64,000 nt of DNA from Kitasatospora sp. GP82 (GTDB lineage Bacteria; Actinomycetota; Actinomycetes; Streptomycetales; Streptomycetaceae). Below, piece by piece: positions 1 to 8,072 of this stretch (its first letter is position 1; each line of letters opens with the position of its first letter). The stretch is taken from NCBI RefSeq assembly GCF_029892105.1, contig NZ_JARZAJ010000016.1, forward strand, positions 124,001 through 188,000, written 5' to 3'. The position numbers and the translations under genes were made by a program. Below the pieces are notes generated by a model that saw nothing but the letters and a program-made list of their open reading frames with translations, was not told the origin of the DNA and made no database searches.

Positions 1-89
1 AGGTGCCTGAAGCTGACATCCCTGGCATCTGAGGTCCGCATGACTCATCCTCGATTCCGTCAGAGTGCGTCGGTTCTCGTGCGCCGGTG

Positions 90-404
90 CTAGAGAGCCG
101 CGCAGCGGACGCCGGTCAGGCGCCTGGCGCGGGCATAGGTGACCGTGGCCGAGAAGCGGACCTCGCCGCCCTGCACGGCCGTGACGGTGAGCCGGGCGCT
201 GTCGTCGGCGCCCGAGGCGCAGGCGGCGGGAAGCACGGTGATCGTGCAGGGGGAGCCGGGCTCCAGGTGCCGGAAGAACGCACAGTCGAGGCCCAGGATG
301 TCGGCAGGGCCGTCGCCCTCCGTGCCGTCTAACCGGTGGACGAGCTGTGGGGATACGGCGCCGGCCTCGGCCTTGGCGGCCGCAGTGCGCGCAGGCATGT
401 GCAT
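90..404 (-). CDS. AfsA-like C-terminal hotdog fragment (short)
   Basis: Encodes about 104 residues. The C-terminal half (DILGLDCAFFRHLEPGSPCT, then a Val-rich strand ending in FSATVTYARARRL) resembles the second hotdog repeat of AfsA/ScbA proteins, which start gamma-butyrolactone synthesis. AfsA proteins are about 300 residues, so this would lack the first repeat and most catalytic surface. ATG at 404 was chosen because GGGAGGGG lies 5 bases upstream. It is divergent from a gamma-butyrolactone receptor gene, the usual place for an afsA homologue, which supports the reading. It may be a remnant or a small stand-alone binding protein; I doubt it makes a butyrolactone. Family assignment is inference from a short alignment by eye. 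Confidence 0.5.
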   Translation of the reverse strand: MHMPARTAAAKAEAGAVSPQLVHRLDGTEGDGPADILGLDCAFFRHLEPGSPCTITVLPAACASGADDSARLTVTAVQGGEVRFSATVTYARARRLTGVRCAAL

Positions 405-421
405 GGAACCCCTCCCGTGAT

Positions 422-480
422 CACACCAATGGCTGGTGTGCCGAACCTTGCAGAAATAACATAGAGGGCGTTCTGTTTCA
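422..480. promoter_or_regulatory. Divergent promoter region with ARE-like element
   Basis: This AT-rich stretch separates the AfsA-like fragment from the receptor gene. Positions 422-440 hold an inverted repeat with 7-bp arms (CACACCA / TGGTGTG). Positions 455-480 hold an imperfect palindrome built on AACATAGA and TTCTGTTT. Both spacing and composition resemble the autoregulatory elements bound by ArpA/ScbR receptors. Binding is inferred. Confidence 0.45.
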
Positions 481-506
481 TTGTCGAGGGAAAACTTAGG
501 GCTGAA

Positions 507-1133
507 GTGACGAGACCCCAGCAGGAACGTGCAGTTCAGACCCGTAGGGCGATAGTCCGCGCGGCTGCCGAAGTGTTCGACGAGGCGGGGTACGTCGGGG
601 CGAGGATCACCACCATCCTGGCCCGCGCCGGCACGACCCAGGGCGCCATGTACTTCCACTTCAGGTCCAAGGAGGACCTCGCGAGGGCCGTGATGCTGGA
701 GCAGGCCTCCGACCTGCGGCTGCCGCGGACCCCCCGGGGCCTCCAGCAGTTGGTGGACATCACCCTCAGCATCGCGGTGGGGTTGCAGCACGATGCGCTG
801 CTGCGCGCAGGAGTGCAGCTGGCGGTGGACCAGGGCGGACCGGTCGGCCCCGACGACTCGGTGTACGCGTGGTGGTCCGAACGGTTCCGGGAGGAGCTGG
901 TGGTGGCCCGCGACAAGGGCGAGACGCGTGCCGACATGGACATCGAGGAGTTCGCCGAGCTGCTGGTGGGCGCCTACACCGGGACTCAGATCCTGTCGAA
1001 CATCCGCTCCGGCCGGGCGGATCTGCCGGAGCGGATCATGACCCTCTGGAAGTACCTGCTGCCTGGCGTCGCCACCCCCGAAACGCTGTCGGCCATCACG
1101 CTCGCCGTGGAGCGGAAGCCGCAGCGGGTGTGA
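507..1133 (+). CDS. TetR-family gamma-butyrolactone receptor (ArpA/ScbR-like)
   Basis: A 208-residue regulator with the N-terminal helix-turn-helix at about residues 33-52 (ends TTQGAMYFHF). The TQGAMYFHF motif is typical of the ScbR/ArpA branch of TetR, and a Trp pair at residues 122-123 sits where ArpA carries its ligand-pocket Trp. Members repress antibiotic or regulatory genes until a gamma-butyrolactone binds. The start is GTG at 507, with a weak AGGG upstream. It is divergent from an AfsA-like fragment, so an intact signal synthase is not next to it. It could therefore respond to a signal made elsewhere or act as a pseudo-receptor. Family confidence is high; the ligand is unknown. Confidence 0.85.
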   Translation: MTRPQQERAVQTRRAIVRAAAEVFDEAGYVGARITTILARAGTTQGAMYFHFRSKEDLARAVMLEQASDLRLPRTPRGLQQLVDITLSIAVGLQHDALLRAGVQLAVDQGGPVGPDDSVYAWWSERFREELVVARDKGETRADMDIEEFAELLVGAYTGTQILSNIRSGRADLPERIMTLWKYLLPGVATPETLSAITLAVERKPQRV

Positions 1134-1169
1134 GCGCCGGGCGCCCGGTGCTCGTCCTCGGCGTGCGGG

Positions 1170-2003
1170 CTACCAGTGGGTGGGGCGGGTGAGGGTGTGC
1201 GGGAGCTTGGTGGCGGCGTCACCGCGGGCTGCGTTGAGTTGGGCCTGGGTGAGGAAGATGCTGCCGGTGAGGTCCGCGCCGCTCAGGTCGGCGTTGCGGA
1301 AGTCGGCCCCGATCAGGTCGGCCACTCGCAGGTCGGCGTTCCTGAGGTCGGCTGCGATGAGGTAGGCGCCGCGGAGGTTGGCCCCGCGGAGGTTGGCGCC
1401 CTTGAGCTTGGCCCCGATGAGGTCGGCGCCCCGGTGGTTCTTCTTGCGGCCGGGGACGCCGGCCCGGGCCAGTTCGCTGGTGCGCAGCAGGAGGGCGTTG
1501 GTCTCGTGGCGGAGTTCGGCCACGTCGACCCGGGCGAGGGCTGCGGCGTCCTGGCGGGTGAGGGCGTCGAGGCCGTCCTGTGCGCGGCGGAGGTCGTCGT
1601 GGACGGGACGGGCCGCCGGCAGGGTGAGGGCCTCGGCCAGGTACCAGAGCAGTTCGTGCAGTTGCCGCATCACGGGGAACACGTCGAACATCTGCCGGGC
1701 GGTGTCGGGGGCCTCCCGCCAGCTCCGGCCGCCGAAGGTGACCTGGGAGACCTTCTGCCCCGCGCCGAAGCAGTCGAAGACGGTGCAGCCGGAGAAGCCC
1801 TTGTCGCGGAGACGCGTGTGAATGCCGCAGCGGAAGTCGTCCTGCAGGTTGGTGCAGGGCTTCCCGGCGTCCTTGTTGACCGCGAAGTCGGCCGAGGCGG
1901 CGAACGGCAGCGCGACACAGCACAGGCCGAAGCAGTCGGCGCAGTCGGCCTGCAGGCCGAGCCGGCTTCCGTCGGTGGCGGGGACTTCGTGCTTCTCGGA
2001 CAA
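1170..2003 (-). CDS. Cys-rich N-terminal domain plus pentapeptide repeats
   Basis: About 277 residues. The N-terminal third is rich in cysteine (ADCADCFGLCCVALPF, later FRCGIH and CTVFDCFGAG), suggesting metal or Fe-S binding. The last 80 residues are pentapeptide repeats of the A(D/N)LxG type, which form a right-handed beta helix. Streptomycetes commonly carry proteins of this architecture; their function is not established. The best start is a TTG at 2003 giving LSEKHEVPATDG; an upstream ATG at 2069 is in frame but its leader looks non-coding. No Shine-Dalgarno sequence is convincing, so the start is uncertain. It converges on the receptor gene. Confidence 0.75.
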   Translation of the reverse strand: MSEKHEVPATDGSRLGLQADCADCFGLCCVALPFAASADFAVNKDAGKPCTNLQDDFRCGIHTRLRDKGFSGCTVFDCFGAGQKVSQVTFGGRSWREAPDTARQMFDVFPVMRQLHELLWYLAEALTLPAARPVHDDLRRAQDGLDALTRQDAAALARVDVAELRHETNALLLRTSELARAGVPGRKKNHRGADLIGAKLKGANLRGANLRGAYLIAADLRNADLRVADLIGADFRNADLSGADLTGSIFLTQAQLNAARGDAATKLPHTLTRPTHW

Positions 2004-2284
2004 TGTGCTGCCTGACCTCGTGCTGCAAGGTGAGCCCGGCTTCCGGCCGGGCTCGGGACGAAACGCCATTGTCCCTGACCGGGCGCCGTCAGGCGGACCT
2101 GGGTGGTGCGGCTGTGCCCCGCCGGTCGCCGGTGGTACCCGGCGGGGCGGCAGTCCGATGCGTCCGAGGAGTCACTGTGGTCTGCACCATGACGTGCTGT
2201 CAGGTCGTCCCACTGATCCGATCGAATCGGCCCGTCGGCTTTCGGCCACCGCTTCGGGCGCCGATGGGGCCGGGAGCGCGGGCG

Positions 2285-2734
2285 TCAGTCCTCGGAAGGC
2301 CCCGGGGTGGACCGGCGGTCGGCCCAGACGTAGGCAGCGGGCAGCAGTTGGGCGATGGAGACGGTCCGTAGCTGGACGTCGGTCCCGGTGCCGGAGTCTG
2401 CCCCGCTGCCGAGGATGACGTCGAGTTCGGGGAAGTAGTCGAACAGGACCTGGCGGCAACGGCCGCACGGTGGGACGACCCCGCGCCCGCCGTTGCCGAC
2501 GGCGACGATCGTGTCGAGCTCGTACGCGCCCTGGGCGGCGGCGGTGCCGATCAGCACCAGTTCGGCGCAGGGGCCGCCGGTGAAGTGGTAGGCGTTGAGC
2601 GCCGTGATGATCCGGCCGTCCCTGGCGCGGGCGGCGGCGGCCACGGTGTGGTTGTCGCCCCGGGCGTACTGCTGGACGGTGTGAGTGGCGGCCCGGACGA
2701 GGTCGTGGTCGATGCTGCGGTGGTGCAAGGCCAT
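2285..2734 (-). CDS. Cytidine deaminase family (CDA / blasticidin-S deaminase-like)
   Basis: A 149-residue zinc deaminase. The zinc and catalytic motif is Cys56-Ala-Glu58 (GGPCAEL) and the second zinc pair is Cys90/Cys93 (PPCGRCRQ). Length and motifs fit homotetrameric cytidine deaminases that convert cytidine or deoxycytidine to uridine. The Asn/Tyr-rich stretch before CAE (ALNAYHFTGG) is close to the blasticidin-S deaminase subgroup, so a nucleoside-antibiotic substrate is possible but not shown. The gene is monocistronic, with a strong hairpin between it and the small gene upstream. Confidence 0.85.
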   Translation of the reverse strand: MALHHRSIDHDLVRAATHTVQQYARGDNHTVAAAARARDGRIITALNAYHFTGGPCAELVLIGTAAAQGAYELDTIVAVGNGGRGVVPPCGRCRQVLFDYFPELDVILGSGADSGTGTDVQLRTVSIAQLLPAAYVWADRRSTPGPSED

Positions 2735-2752
2735 TGGATCGCCGATCGGTCG

Positions 2753-2792
2753 GAGTGCCCCGGTCGGCGCGGCGGGGTCGACCGGGGCACTC
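2753..2792 (-). terminator. Intrinsic terminator-like hairpin
   Basis: Perfect 13-bp arms (GAGTGCCCCGGTC / GACCGGGGCACTC) around a 14-base loop, just downstream of the small gene at 2798-2974. There is no U-tract, as usual in streptomycetes. Confidence 0.75.
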
Positions 2793-2797
2793 GGGCA

Positions 2798-2974
2798 TCA
2801 GTCCAGGTTGTGGTGGGGTTCCACGCCGTCGTAGTCGATGTCGGCCGGTCGGCCGGGGAACTCGTTCTCCCGGCCCGCGTCGGCAACGTCGTTGACCGTG
2901 TCGCCGATGGCGCCGGACCTGGTGTCGCCGGTGGTCTCGTCGCCGGGGGCGGGCTCCTCGTATGTGCTGGGCAT
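2798..2974 (-). CDS. Small acidic hypothetical protein
   Basis: 58 residues starting MPSTYEEPAPGDE and ending PHHNLD. It is rich in Asp and Glu with no membrane segment, so probably soluble and disordered. ATG at 2974 was preferred over one 30 bases further out because GAGGAGAG lies 5 bases before it. It is followed by a strong terminator. I do not recognise a function. Confidence 0.6.
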   Translation of the reverse strand: MPSTYEEPAPGDETTGDTRSGAIGDTVNDVADAGRENEFPGRPADIDYDGVEPHHNLD

Positions 2975-3099
2975 GGTGTCTCTCCTCGGTCGGGTGTCTG
3001 ACACTCTTGCCCGGAGAGTAATCGGACGTGATCGTTCCGGATCCCCGCCCCTTCGAGGCCGTCCCCAGGTTCACCCGAAGGGCAGGCAGCGCCCGGCGG

Positions 3100-3639
3100 T
3101 CAGCCGAGGTGGCCGGGGCTGTGCAGCAGGGCGGTACGGCCGTCCCGGCGGGCCTGGAGTGCGTGTACGAGGCGTGGGACGGCGTACGGGTGCAGCAGCT
3201 CGACGGCCCGCCGGGTGGGGAAGAATCCGTACTCGGCGACTTCGTCGGCCTGCGGGTGGATCGGGACGTCGGCGGCGACGGTGCCACCGTCGAGCATGAA
3301 CTGCACGGCCGGGTACGCGTGTTGGGCCTGTTCTGGCAGTGGGTCGCGCCACTCCACCACGACCAGGCGCAGATCGGTGACCGTCAGCCCGGTCTCCTCC
3401 CGCACCTCCCGGGCGGCGCACTGCGCCGGCCCTCGCCGTGGTCGATCACGCCGGCGGGGTACAGCCAGGAGTCGCGGTAACTCGCCTTCAGCAGCAGGAT
3501 GTTGTCCTCGGGGTCGGTCAGCAGCACGCTGCTCCCGACGTAGGCGCGGACGAGGCCCGCCGGCCATTCGTGCCCGGGCAGCCAGGTGGTCGGTCAACGG
3601 ACTTGCTCCCCGGGGGCGTTGCGTGGGCGTTTCGGTCAC
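3100..3639 (-). pseudogene. Nudix hydrolase with two compensating frameshifts
   Basis: The open frame covers 179 codons, but the family signature is split. The C-terminal part (AAREVREETGL and onwards) is the second half of a Nudix box. The first half is found only in another frame between about 3430 and 3588, where DPEDNILLLKASYRDSWLYP and then AGVIDHGEG can be read. An extra C near 3588 and a missing C near 3428 would explain this. As written, about 52 residues, including the Gly-Glu part of the Nudix box, are scrambled. The GTG start at 3639 overlaps the upstream serine hydrolase stop (GTGA), so coupling is intact. It is either a compensated mutation, a dead gene or a pair of sequencing errors. 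Confidence 0.75.
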
Positions 3640-4673
3640 ATCGGCTGGTTGATGGTGGTCATGGCGAGGGCGCGGAGCGGCACCAGCAGGGTGCGGTCCC
3701 GGCCGTAGTAGACGGAGTTGGTGAGGATGACGAGGTAGCGGCCGGAGTGCGGGGTGAGGTGGAGGCTGGTGCCGGTGAAGCCGTGGTGGTAGGCGACGGC
3801 TCCGACGGGGGAGGGCGGTTCGCCGTCGGTGGTGATCCAGGCGAGGCCGCGGTGGCGGCCCGGTTCGATGCGGGCGGCGGGCCGCATGCTCTCGGCGAGC
3901 CAGGGGGAGGTGAGGGCGTGCCGGGCGAAGGCGGCCAGATCGGCGGCGGTGCTGAACGCCCCGGCATGGCCCGCGATTCCACCCATCAGGGCGGCGCTCG
4001 GATCGTGCACGGTGCCCCAGATCCGAGGCGCCCCCACCAGGCGCGGTTCGGTCGGTGCGACCTGCGGCGTGCGGAGCAGCGGCCCGTACGCCGTTTCGGC
4101 CATGCCCAGTTCACGCCACATCTCGTCTGCGGTCAGGTCGAGTCGGCGTCCGTGCAGGGCGGTGAGGAGCAGGCCGAGCAGGATGAAACCCCGGTCGATG
4201 TAGTGGTGCCGGCTGCCGGGCTCGCTGATCAGCGCCTCCTGGCAGATCAGTTGGGCCAGCGGGGTGGGGTCTCCCAGATAGCGGTCGAAGCGGGTGTGGT
4301 CGAGCAGGCCGCTGGTGTGGGTCATCAGGTGACGGATCGTCAGACTGCTGCCGGGGGCCTCGGGCGGGAGGTCGGGAAGGTAGCTGCGGACGGGTGCGTC
4401 GAGGTCGAGCAGGCCGGCCCGGACGGCTCGGCCGACCAGCGGCCAGGTGGCCACGACCTTGGTGAGGGAGGCCAGGTCGTAGCGGGTGTGCTCGTCGGGG
4501 GCGGCGGGGCCGCACTCGGCGCCGACGACGCCGCAGGTGGCGGTGGAGCGCGGGCCGTCGAGCGTACCGGCGGTGATCACGCCGCCGGGGACCTGGCCGA
4601 CGGCGACGAGCGGTTCCAGGGCGTCCTTCAGGGTGGCGACGGCGGTGGCCGCCCAGTCCCGGGCCGAGGGCAC
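3636..4673 (-). CDS. Serine hydrolase, beta-lactamase / esterase family
   Basis: About 345 residues. The SxxK nucleophile motif is Ser69-Leu-Thr-Lys72 (YDLASLTKV), a His-rich turn (TSGLLDHTRF) follows, and the third motif is the HHGFTGTS loop near the C-terminus. This is the fold shared by class C beta-lactamases, D,D-peptidases and esterases such as EstB. No signal peptide is visible from the chosen start, so it may act in the cytoplasm. GTG at 4673 was chosen because GGGAGG lies 9 bases upstream; the 80 codons further out look non-coding. It is translationally coupled to the Nudix gene downstream. The substrate is unknown. Confidence 0.8.
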   Translation of the reverse strand: MPSARDWAATAVATLKDALEPLVAVGQVPGGVITAGTLDGPRSTATCGVVGAECGPAAPDEHTRYDLASLTKVVATWPLVGRAVRAGLLDLDAPVRSYLPDLPPEAPGSSLTIRHLMTHTSGLLDHTRFDRYLGDPTPLAQLICQEALISEPGSRHHYIDRGFILLGLLLTALHGRRLDLTADEMWRELGMAETAYGPLLRTPQVAPTEPRLVGAPRIWGTVHDPSAALMGGIAGHAGAFSTAADLAAFARHALTSPWLAESMRPAARIEPGRHRGLAWITTDGEPPSPVGAVAYHHGFTGTSLHLTPHSGRYLVILTNSVYYGRDRTLLVPLRALAMTTINQPM

Positions 4674-4824
4674 GAGGCATTCCCTCCCAATCCAGTGGGC
4701 TCCCGCCTCCGGGCGGGCCACGGTCACTCGTACCCCGGACGCCCTCCCCGAAAGCGGAACGGAGTGCAGGAGGCGGACAGCGGCCGACTGCGCGAGCCGC
4801 GCCCGCCGTACCCCGTCGGGTGGT

Positions 4825-5220
4825 TCAGGCCGAGGTGGACAGCTCCTCCAGGACGGCGACCGCGCGGTCGGCCTCGTCGGCCGCGACGAAGAGGTGGTCG
4901 TGGTGGAAGCCCGCCACCACATTGCAGCTGATGCCGTGCTCGGCGAGGCGTCCGGCGACCGCGGCGGTCAGGCCGACGGCCTCCAGCGCGGAGTGGATGT
5001 GCAGGGTGATCCAGGCGGCGACGTACTCGTAGCGCAGGCCGAGGGCGTCGGCCTCCTCCTGAGCCACCACCACGGTGGGGCCCTCCGGTTCGGCGACCGT
5101 GACCACCGGGCGCAGCCCGGCCGGGACACGGGCGGGAAGGGTGCAGTACACGTACCGGCCCGGGTTGAGTGTCGGGCGCATTCCGCTGAGCAGCTTCTGG
5201 AGATCTCGTTCACCGGCCAT
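4825..5220 (-). CDS. ACT-domain protein
   Basis: 131 residues, MAGERDLQKLLSGMRPTL to the end. The body matches stand-alone ACT-domain proteins of about 130 residues, with the paired pattern VVVAQEEADALGL and ALEAVGLTAAVAGRLAEHGI typical of amino-acid-binding ACT folds. Related proteins are annotated as amino-acid-sensing regulators, but I cannot assign a ligand. The ATG at 5220 starts the homologous part; the frame stays open upstream only by chance in GC-rich DNA. Confidence 0.75.
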   Translation of the reverse strand: MAGERDLQKLLSGMRPTLNPGRYVYCTLPARVPAGLRPVVTVAEPEGPTVVVAQEEADALGLRYEYVAAWITLHIHSALEAVGLTAAVAGRLAEHGISCNVVAGFHHDHLFVAADEADRAVAVLEELSTSA

Positions 5221-5312
5221 GGCGGCCACGGTAGTCCGTGCGTCCGGCGGCGGGCGGGAGGACGCGGCCGATCGTGGTCGCGACGTCGGCCGCGCCCCAA
5301 TTGCCGGAGGGC

Positions 5313-6743
5313 CTAGAGTTTCGGCGGAACCGGTTCGCCGTGTGCCGAGGGCAGTCCCCGCAGTACCAGGAACGCGGCGGCGGTCAGTACGACCGTGGCG
5401 GACAGGACGGCCTGGCGCAGCCCCAGGGTGGAGCCGATGGCGCCGCCGAGCAGGCCGCCGAGCGGCATGCTGCCCCAGGCGAGGACCCGGTAGGCGGCGG
5501 TGACCCGGCCCATCAGGGCGTCCGGGATGCGCGTCTGGCGTTCCGAGACCGTCACCACGTTCCAGACCACGACCATGAGGCCGTTGAGACCCAGCAGCGC
5601 AGCGCCCAGCAGGGGCGAGGAGGTGGCGGCGAGTCCCGCGAAGGCGGCGGCCGAGCCCAGGGCCGAGACGGCGAGCAGGGTCCTGGTGGACAGGCGCTGT
5701 GCCAGGGGTGCGGCCGCCGCGCTGCCGACGACGCTGCCCACGGCGCTGACGGTCAGCAGCAGGCCGTAGCCGGTGCTGCCCAGATGCAGGTGCTCCTGGG
5801 CGAAGAGCACCATCACCCCCCAGGCGGCCGCACTGCCGAGACCGAGCAGGACGGTCGAGGCGGCAAGGGTGCGCACGACTCGGTCCCCGCGCAGCCAGCG
5901 CAGTCCCTCGGCCACGCTGCCGGGCAGGCTGCGTGCGGGTGGGGCTGTGGACGCGGCCCCGGCCCCGGCCCCGGCTCCGGTCCCGGCTCCGGTCCCGGCG
6001 CCGGTCCCGGGCGCGGGTGTGGTGCGGAAGCTGCCGGACACTCCCGCCACGAGTACGACGCCGAGCACGAAGCTGATCGCGTCCACGGCGAGTGGCAGCG
6101 CCGGGGCGGCGGCGAACAGGGCCGCCCCCGTGGCCGGTCCGGCGAACTGGACCAGCACCGTGGAACTTCCCTGCAGCAGGCTGTTGGCGCGGACCAGTGA
6201 GCTGTGGCCCGCCACCCGGGGGATGACGGCCTGCGCCGAGGTGTCGAAGAAGGTCTGCGCCGTTCCCAGGCCGAAGAGCGCCAGCACCAGGAGCCAGACA
6301 CCGCCCGCGTCGAGTGCCACCAGTGCGGCCAACCCGCCTACCAGCACGGCTCGGACCGTGTCCGCGCGGAGCATGGTGACACGGCGGTCCCATCGGTCGA
6401 CCAGCCCTCCGGCGAGCAGTCCGAACACCAGCCAGGGGGCCTGGGCGGCCGCCGAGATCCCGGACACCGCGAGGGGGTCGTGGGTGTAGCGGGCGGCCAG
6501 GAGCGGGAACGCGCTGAGCACCACGCCGTCCCCGAGGCCGGAGACCGAGGCGGCGGCCCACAGCCGCCAGAAGTTCCAGGGCAGCCCGGCGAGGCCGCCC
6601 GCCGACGCGGGCGGAGCGGGCGGAGCGGGCCGAGCGGGTGGGGCGGAGTGCGTGGGCGGTGCCGCAGGCGGAGTCGTCCGCGCCCGATCCGACCCTGACC
6701 GGCTCGGCGGGAGCGGCCGGCCGTCCGACCTCGAACTCTCCAT
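5313..6743 (-). CDS. MFS exporter (DHA3-like), divergent from the RiPP operon
   Basis: A 476-residue major facilitator with about 12 hydrophobic segments. The motif GGLVDRWDRRVTML after the second segment is the MFS motif A, and FFDTSAQAVIPRV and GRVTAAYRVLAWGSMPLGGL are typical of the macrolide/enterobactin-exporter-like branch. The first 50 residues are a Pro/Ser/Arg-rich cytoplasmic tail. The central loop carries a low-complexity run of Gly-Thr-Gly-Ala (DNA repeat about 5955-6010). It is divergent from the peptide-modification operon with 144 bp between them, so it is a plausible exporter or self-resistance gene for that product; this link is inference. Confidence 0.85.
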   Translation of the reverse strand: MESSRSDGRPLPPSRSGSDRARTTPPAAPPTHSAPPARPAPPAPPASAGGLAGLPWNFWRLWAAASVSGLGDGVVLSAFPLLAARYTHDPLAVSGISAAAQAPWLVFGLLAGGLVDRWDRRVTMLRADTVRAVLVGGLAALVALDAGGVWLLVLALFGLGTAQTFFDTSAQAVIPRVAGHSSLVRANSLLQGSSTVLVQFAGPATGAALFAAAPALPLAVDAISFVLGVVLVAGVSGSFRTTPAPGTGAGTGAGTGAGAGAGAASTAPPARSLPGSVAEGLRWLRGDRVVRTLAASTVLLGLGSAAAWGVMVLFAQEHLHLGSTGYGLLLTVSAVGSVVGSAAAAPLAQRLSTRTLLAVSALGSAAAFAGLAATSSPLLGAALLGLNGLMVVVWNVVTVSERQTRIPDALMGRVTAAYRVLAWGSMPLGGLLGGAIGSTLGLRQAVLSATVVLTAAAFLVLRGLPSAHGEPVPPKL

Positions 6744-6799
6744 GTTCTGGCGTCAACCCCCTGTGTCAGAGCCTTGGTTCGGCATCCAAGGCTAACCCG

Positions 6800-6828
6800 T
6801 TGACAGTGCCCGGACAGGTGCGTAGCTT
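6800..6828 (+). promoter_or_regulatory. Sigma70-type promoter of the RiPP operon
   Basis: TTGACA at 6800-6805, a 17-bp spacer and TAGCTT at 6823-6828. This is close to the HrdB consensus and unusually complete for this genome. Transcription would start near 6835, giving a leader of about 50 bases before the GTG at 6888. Confidence 0.7.
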
Positions 6829-6887
6829 CGTTCGAGGCCAAGCCCTCTGTGTGTAGATCCTCGGTTTCCCGTCGATCAGGAGGTTGA

Positions 6888-8063
6888 GTGACCGCCCTCA
6901 GCGCCGCCATGGAAGTCTGCAACTCCCTTTCCGATCACATGAGTTTTGGCAGGGCCGAGTCGATCCGCCGACGGGCCGGTGAAGTTCTCGACTTCTCGCT
7001 GGACATCCTGGCCGAGCAGCGCCCCGAACCCGCGGTCGCGGCCGGTGCGCGGCGGATCCGCAGTGACGGGCTGCTCTTCGACCCGGTCGTACGCGATGCC
7101 CTGGAGATCGGCCTGCGTGAACTGAAGCAGGGCCAACTCGCCGATGAGAGCGAAGTGTTCGGCACTCTTGCCCGGATCGGCGGGCAGCGGGAGCCGGGGG
7201 TGCTGCGGGAGGTCCCGCTGCCGGTGCTGCAACTCGCGGGGCAGGGTGTGGGGCAGGCCGAGGGTGTGCAGGTGTGGAGTCCGGCGGCGGCTGCTCCGGG
7301 GGCCTCGGCCAGGTTCGCCGAGCTCTGCGCGGAGCAGCTGAACCGGGAGGGGATCGAGGCCCGGACGGTCGACAGTCGCCGGGAGGACGTCGAACTTCTG
7401 CTCAGGTCGGCCGAGTTGGCCCGGTCGCTGCTGGGCGGCCTGGCTGTCGGTCTGTTCTCGCACGTCCGGGTCGTGGTGCTGGTGGCGGGCCGTTCGGTGT
7501 TCCGCAGCGCTTCGGACCGGGGCGCCCCCGGTACCGTGTTCCTGCGGCTCGTCCCCGGCGACCAGCCGCTCACGGTCGCCGAGCTGATCGTGCACGAGTC
7601 CGTCCATCACCGGCTCTACGATCTGTACTCCTCACGGTCCATCCTCTCCGCCGGATACCAGGACCGGGCCGCCGAGCCGATCGTCGCGCACTGGAACCGG
7701 CCCTCCCCCTTCGACACCAACCTCTGGTCCCCCGACCGGGCCCTCGCCGCCTTCCATGTCTACGTCCATCTCGCCGCGCTCTTCATCCGGGCGGCCCAGG
7801 AGCGTGCACACCCGCGGTCGCCGCTCCTTCCGGTGCTGCCGGTCGGCGCGCTGCCCCGGGCCCGGCAGTCCTGCGACCGCGCCCGCTATCTCGGCGAGCA
7901 GCTGCGGGCACGGTCGGCGGATCTCGGCCCGGACGGCCTCCACCTGGTGGAGTGGCTGCTCGACAACCTCTCCCGGCTCGAAACGGCTCTTCCGGAAACG
8001 GCTTTTCTCGAAACTGCTCTTCCTGAAACTGCTCTTCCCGAAACGACTGCGGCAGAGGGGTGA
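6888..8063 (+). CDS. HExxH-type putative peptide beta-hydroxylase
   Basis: A 391-residue protein with a single HExxH motif at residues 236-240 (ELIVHESVHHRLYDL). The overall pattern (an N-terminal helical part, SHVRVVVLVAGRSVF, then PLTVAELIVHESVHH) fits the HExxH-motif family found in RiPP clusters, recently described as alpha-ketoglutarate-dependent peptide hydroxylases. It is not a typical metalloprotease and lacks a signal peptide. The GTG start at 6888 follows AGGAGG by 4 bases. The C-terminus carries an odd run of ETALP-like repeats. As the first gene of the operon it probably modifies the precursor at 10493-10654; the residue modified is unknown. Confidence 0.75.
   Translation: MTALSAAMEVCNSLSDHMSFGRAESIRRRAGEVLDFSLDILAEQRPEPAVAAGARRIRSDGLLFDPVVRDALEIGLRELKQGQLADESEVFGTLARIGGQREPGVLREVPLPVLQLAGQGVGQAEGVQVWSPAAAAPGASARFAELCAEQLNREGIEARTVDSRREDVELLLRSAELARSLLGGLAVGLFSHVRVVVLVAGRSVFRSASDRGAPGTVFLRLVPGDQPLTVAELIVHESVHHRLYDLYSSRSILSAGYQDRAAEPIVAHWNRPSPFDTNLWSPDRALAAFHVYVHLAALFIRAAQERAHPRSPLLPVLPVGALPRARQSCDRARYLGEQLRARSADLGPDGLHLVEWLLDNLSRLETALPETAFLETALPETALPETTAAEG
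7980..8054 (+). repeat. Five 15-bp tandem repeats encoding an ETALP tail
   Basis: Five imperfect copies of GAAACNGCTCTTCC units in frame at the 3' end of the HExxH gene, encoding ETALP, ETAFL, ETALP, ETALP and ETTAA. The AT content is higher than in the flanking DNA. The copies probably expanded by slippage and may vary between strains. Confidence 0.8.
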
Positions 8064-8072
8064 GGCAAGGCC

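Noticed and set aside
1176..2015. Long open frame on the plus strand opposite the pentapeptide gene
   Set aside because: It is the GC-rich antisense of a clear pentapeptide-repeat protein and shows only Val/Gly/Glu-rich low complexity.
6888..8063. HExxH protein as a secreted metalloprotease
   Set aside because: No signal peptide, no third zinc ligand pattern of known proteases, and the context is a peptide-modification operon.
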